From the NCBI GenBank assembly GCA_021796055.1, contig JAJYOS010000374.1, positions 1 to 6,619 of the forward strand: a stretch of DNA of 6,619 bases. The letters are read 5' to 3'. Made by a program: the position numbers and the translations under genes. Positions 6,341-6,619 of the stretch are shown one piece after another. The notes below the pieces were generated by a model that saw only the letters and a list, made by a program, of their open reading frames with translations, had not been told where the DNA came from and did not search any database. This DNA is from Bacteroidota bacterium. Lineage in GTDB: Bacteria; Bacteroidota; Kryptoniia; Kryptoniales; JAKASW01. How positions within the stretch are numbered: the first letter of the stretch is position 1; the number at the start of each line of letters is the position of its first letter.

Positions 6341-6619
6341 CGGCGCCGGTTTCACAAATCAAAAATTCGCGGTGGCTATTGTTGGACCGACTTGCAGCGG
6401 AAAGACGGCCATCAGTATGGAGCTGTCCAAGCTTGTCGAATGTGAGATAGTTTCCGCCGACTCACGACAGGTGTACAGGCTGATTGACATCGGGACAGCG
6501 AAACCGACGGCGGATGAGATGTCGATCGTTCCTCACCATCTGGTCGACATAGCCCCTTTAGATGAATTGGTGAGCGCGGGTGTCTATGGAAAGTTGGCAC
6601 GGGATACAGTCGCGTTCGT
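6333..6619 (+). CDS. miaA: tRNA dimethylallyltransferase, 5' part (cut by window end)
   Basis: Transfers a dimethylallyl group from DMAPP to N6 of A37 in tRNAs reading codons that start with U, the first step of (m)s2i6A synthesis. Ninety-five residues are visible and the gene continues past 6619. The P-loop reads GPTCSGKT (18-25), with Cys where Ala is usual. It is followed by SADSRQVYR (41-49), DIGTAKPT (52-59) and PHHLVD (67-72), all diagnostic of MiaA substrate and tRNA contacts. The chosen ATG at 6333 gives an N-terminus of normal length and overlaps pcm by eight bases. An in-frame ATG at 6315 would add six residues, but GGAGG (6309-6313) lies only one base before it. The same GGAGG is about 19 bases from 6333, so neither start has ideal spacing. 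Confidence 0.93.
   Translation, partial: MADGAGFTNQKFAVAIVGPTCSGKTAISMELSKLVECEIVSADSRQVYRLIDIGTAKPTADEMSIVPHHLVDIAPLDELVSAGVYGKLARDTVAF

Noticed and set aside
1..6619. Defence, mobile or CRISPR system in the window
   Set aside because: Every substantial reading frame is accounted for by housekeeping or transport genes. No spaced repeats, transposase, integrase or toxin-antitoxin motifs were seen.

Overview
The window reads as an ordinary chromosomal segment from a bacterium of roughly balanced GC content. Gene order and protein flavour (folP directly followed by a CdaA-type diadenylate cyclase, a short S21 protein, Pcm next to MiaA) suggest the Bacteroidota/Chlorobi/Ignavibacteria side of the FCB group. 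That placement is an inference from gene content and is weak. I find no insertion sequence, integrase, CRISPR array, tRNA, rRNA or clear sign of recent transfer.

Left part, minus strand. At 1-139 lies the 5' portion of rpsU (ribosomal protein S21), running off the window edge and apparently starting at TTG. A 333-base gap (140-472) holds a candidate sigma70-type promoter for rpsU and a GC-rich stem-loop just past the next gene. At 473-2977 is a complete P-type ATPase of the plasma-membrane H+-ATPase class (P3A), with all catalytic motifs.

Middle. A 371-base divergent intergenic region (2978-3348) separates the ATPase from a plus-strand gene cluster. It contains an AT-rich TATAAT/TATATTTG stretch that may be the promoter of that cluster.

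Right part, plus strand. Five genes overlap end to end: folP (dihydropteroate synthase, folate synthesis), cdaA (membrane diadenylate cyclase, making c-di-AMP), a GT2-family glycosyltransferase, pcm (protein-L-isoaspartate O-methyltransferase) and miaA (tRNA dimethylallyltransferase, cut by the window end). The overlaps are 1, 8, 23 and 8 bases, so the genes are probably one transcript with translational coupling. A possible internal promoter with a perfect TTGACA box sits in the AT-rich end of the glycosyltransferase gene. The products serve different processes (folate, second messenger, glycan or lipid glycosylation, protein repair, tRNA modification), so this looks like a housekeeping operon rather than a pathway.

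I found no previously undescribed system. The points most worth a second look are the P3A proton pump divergent from the c-di-AMP synthase operon, the absence of a cdaR/ybbR gene next to cdaA, the TTG start of rpsU, and the internal promoter before pcm.
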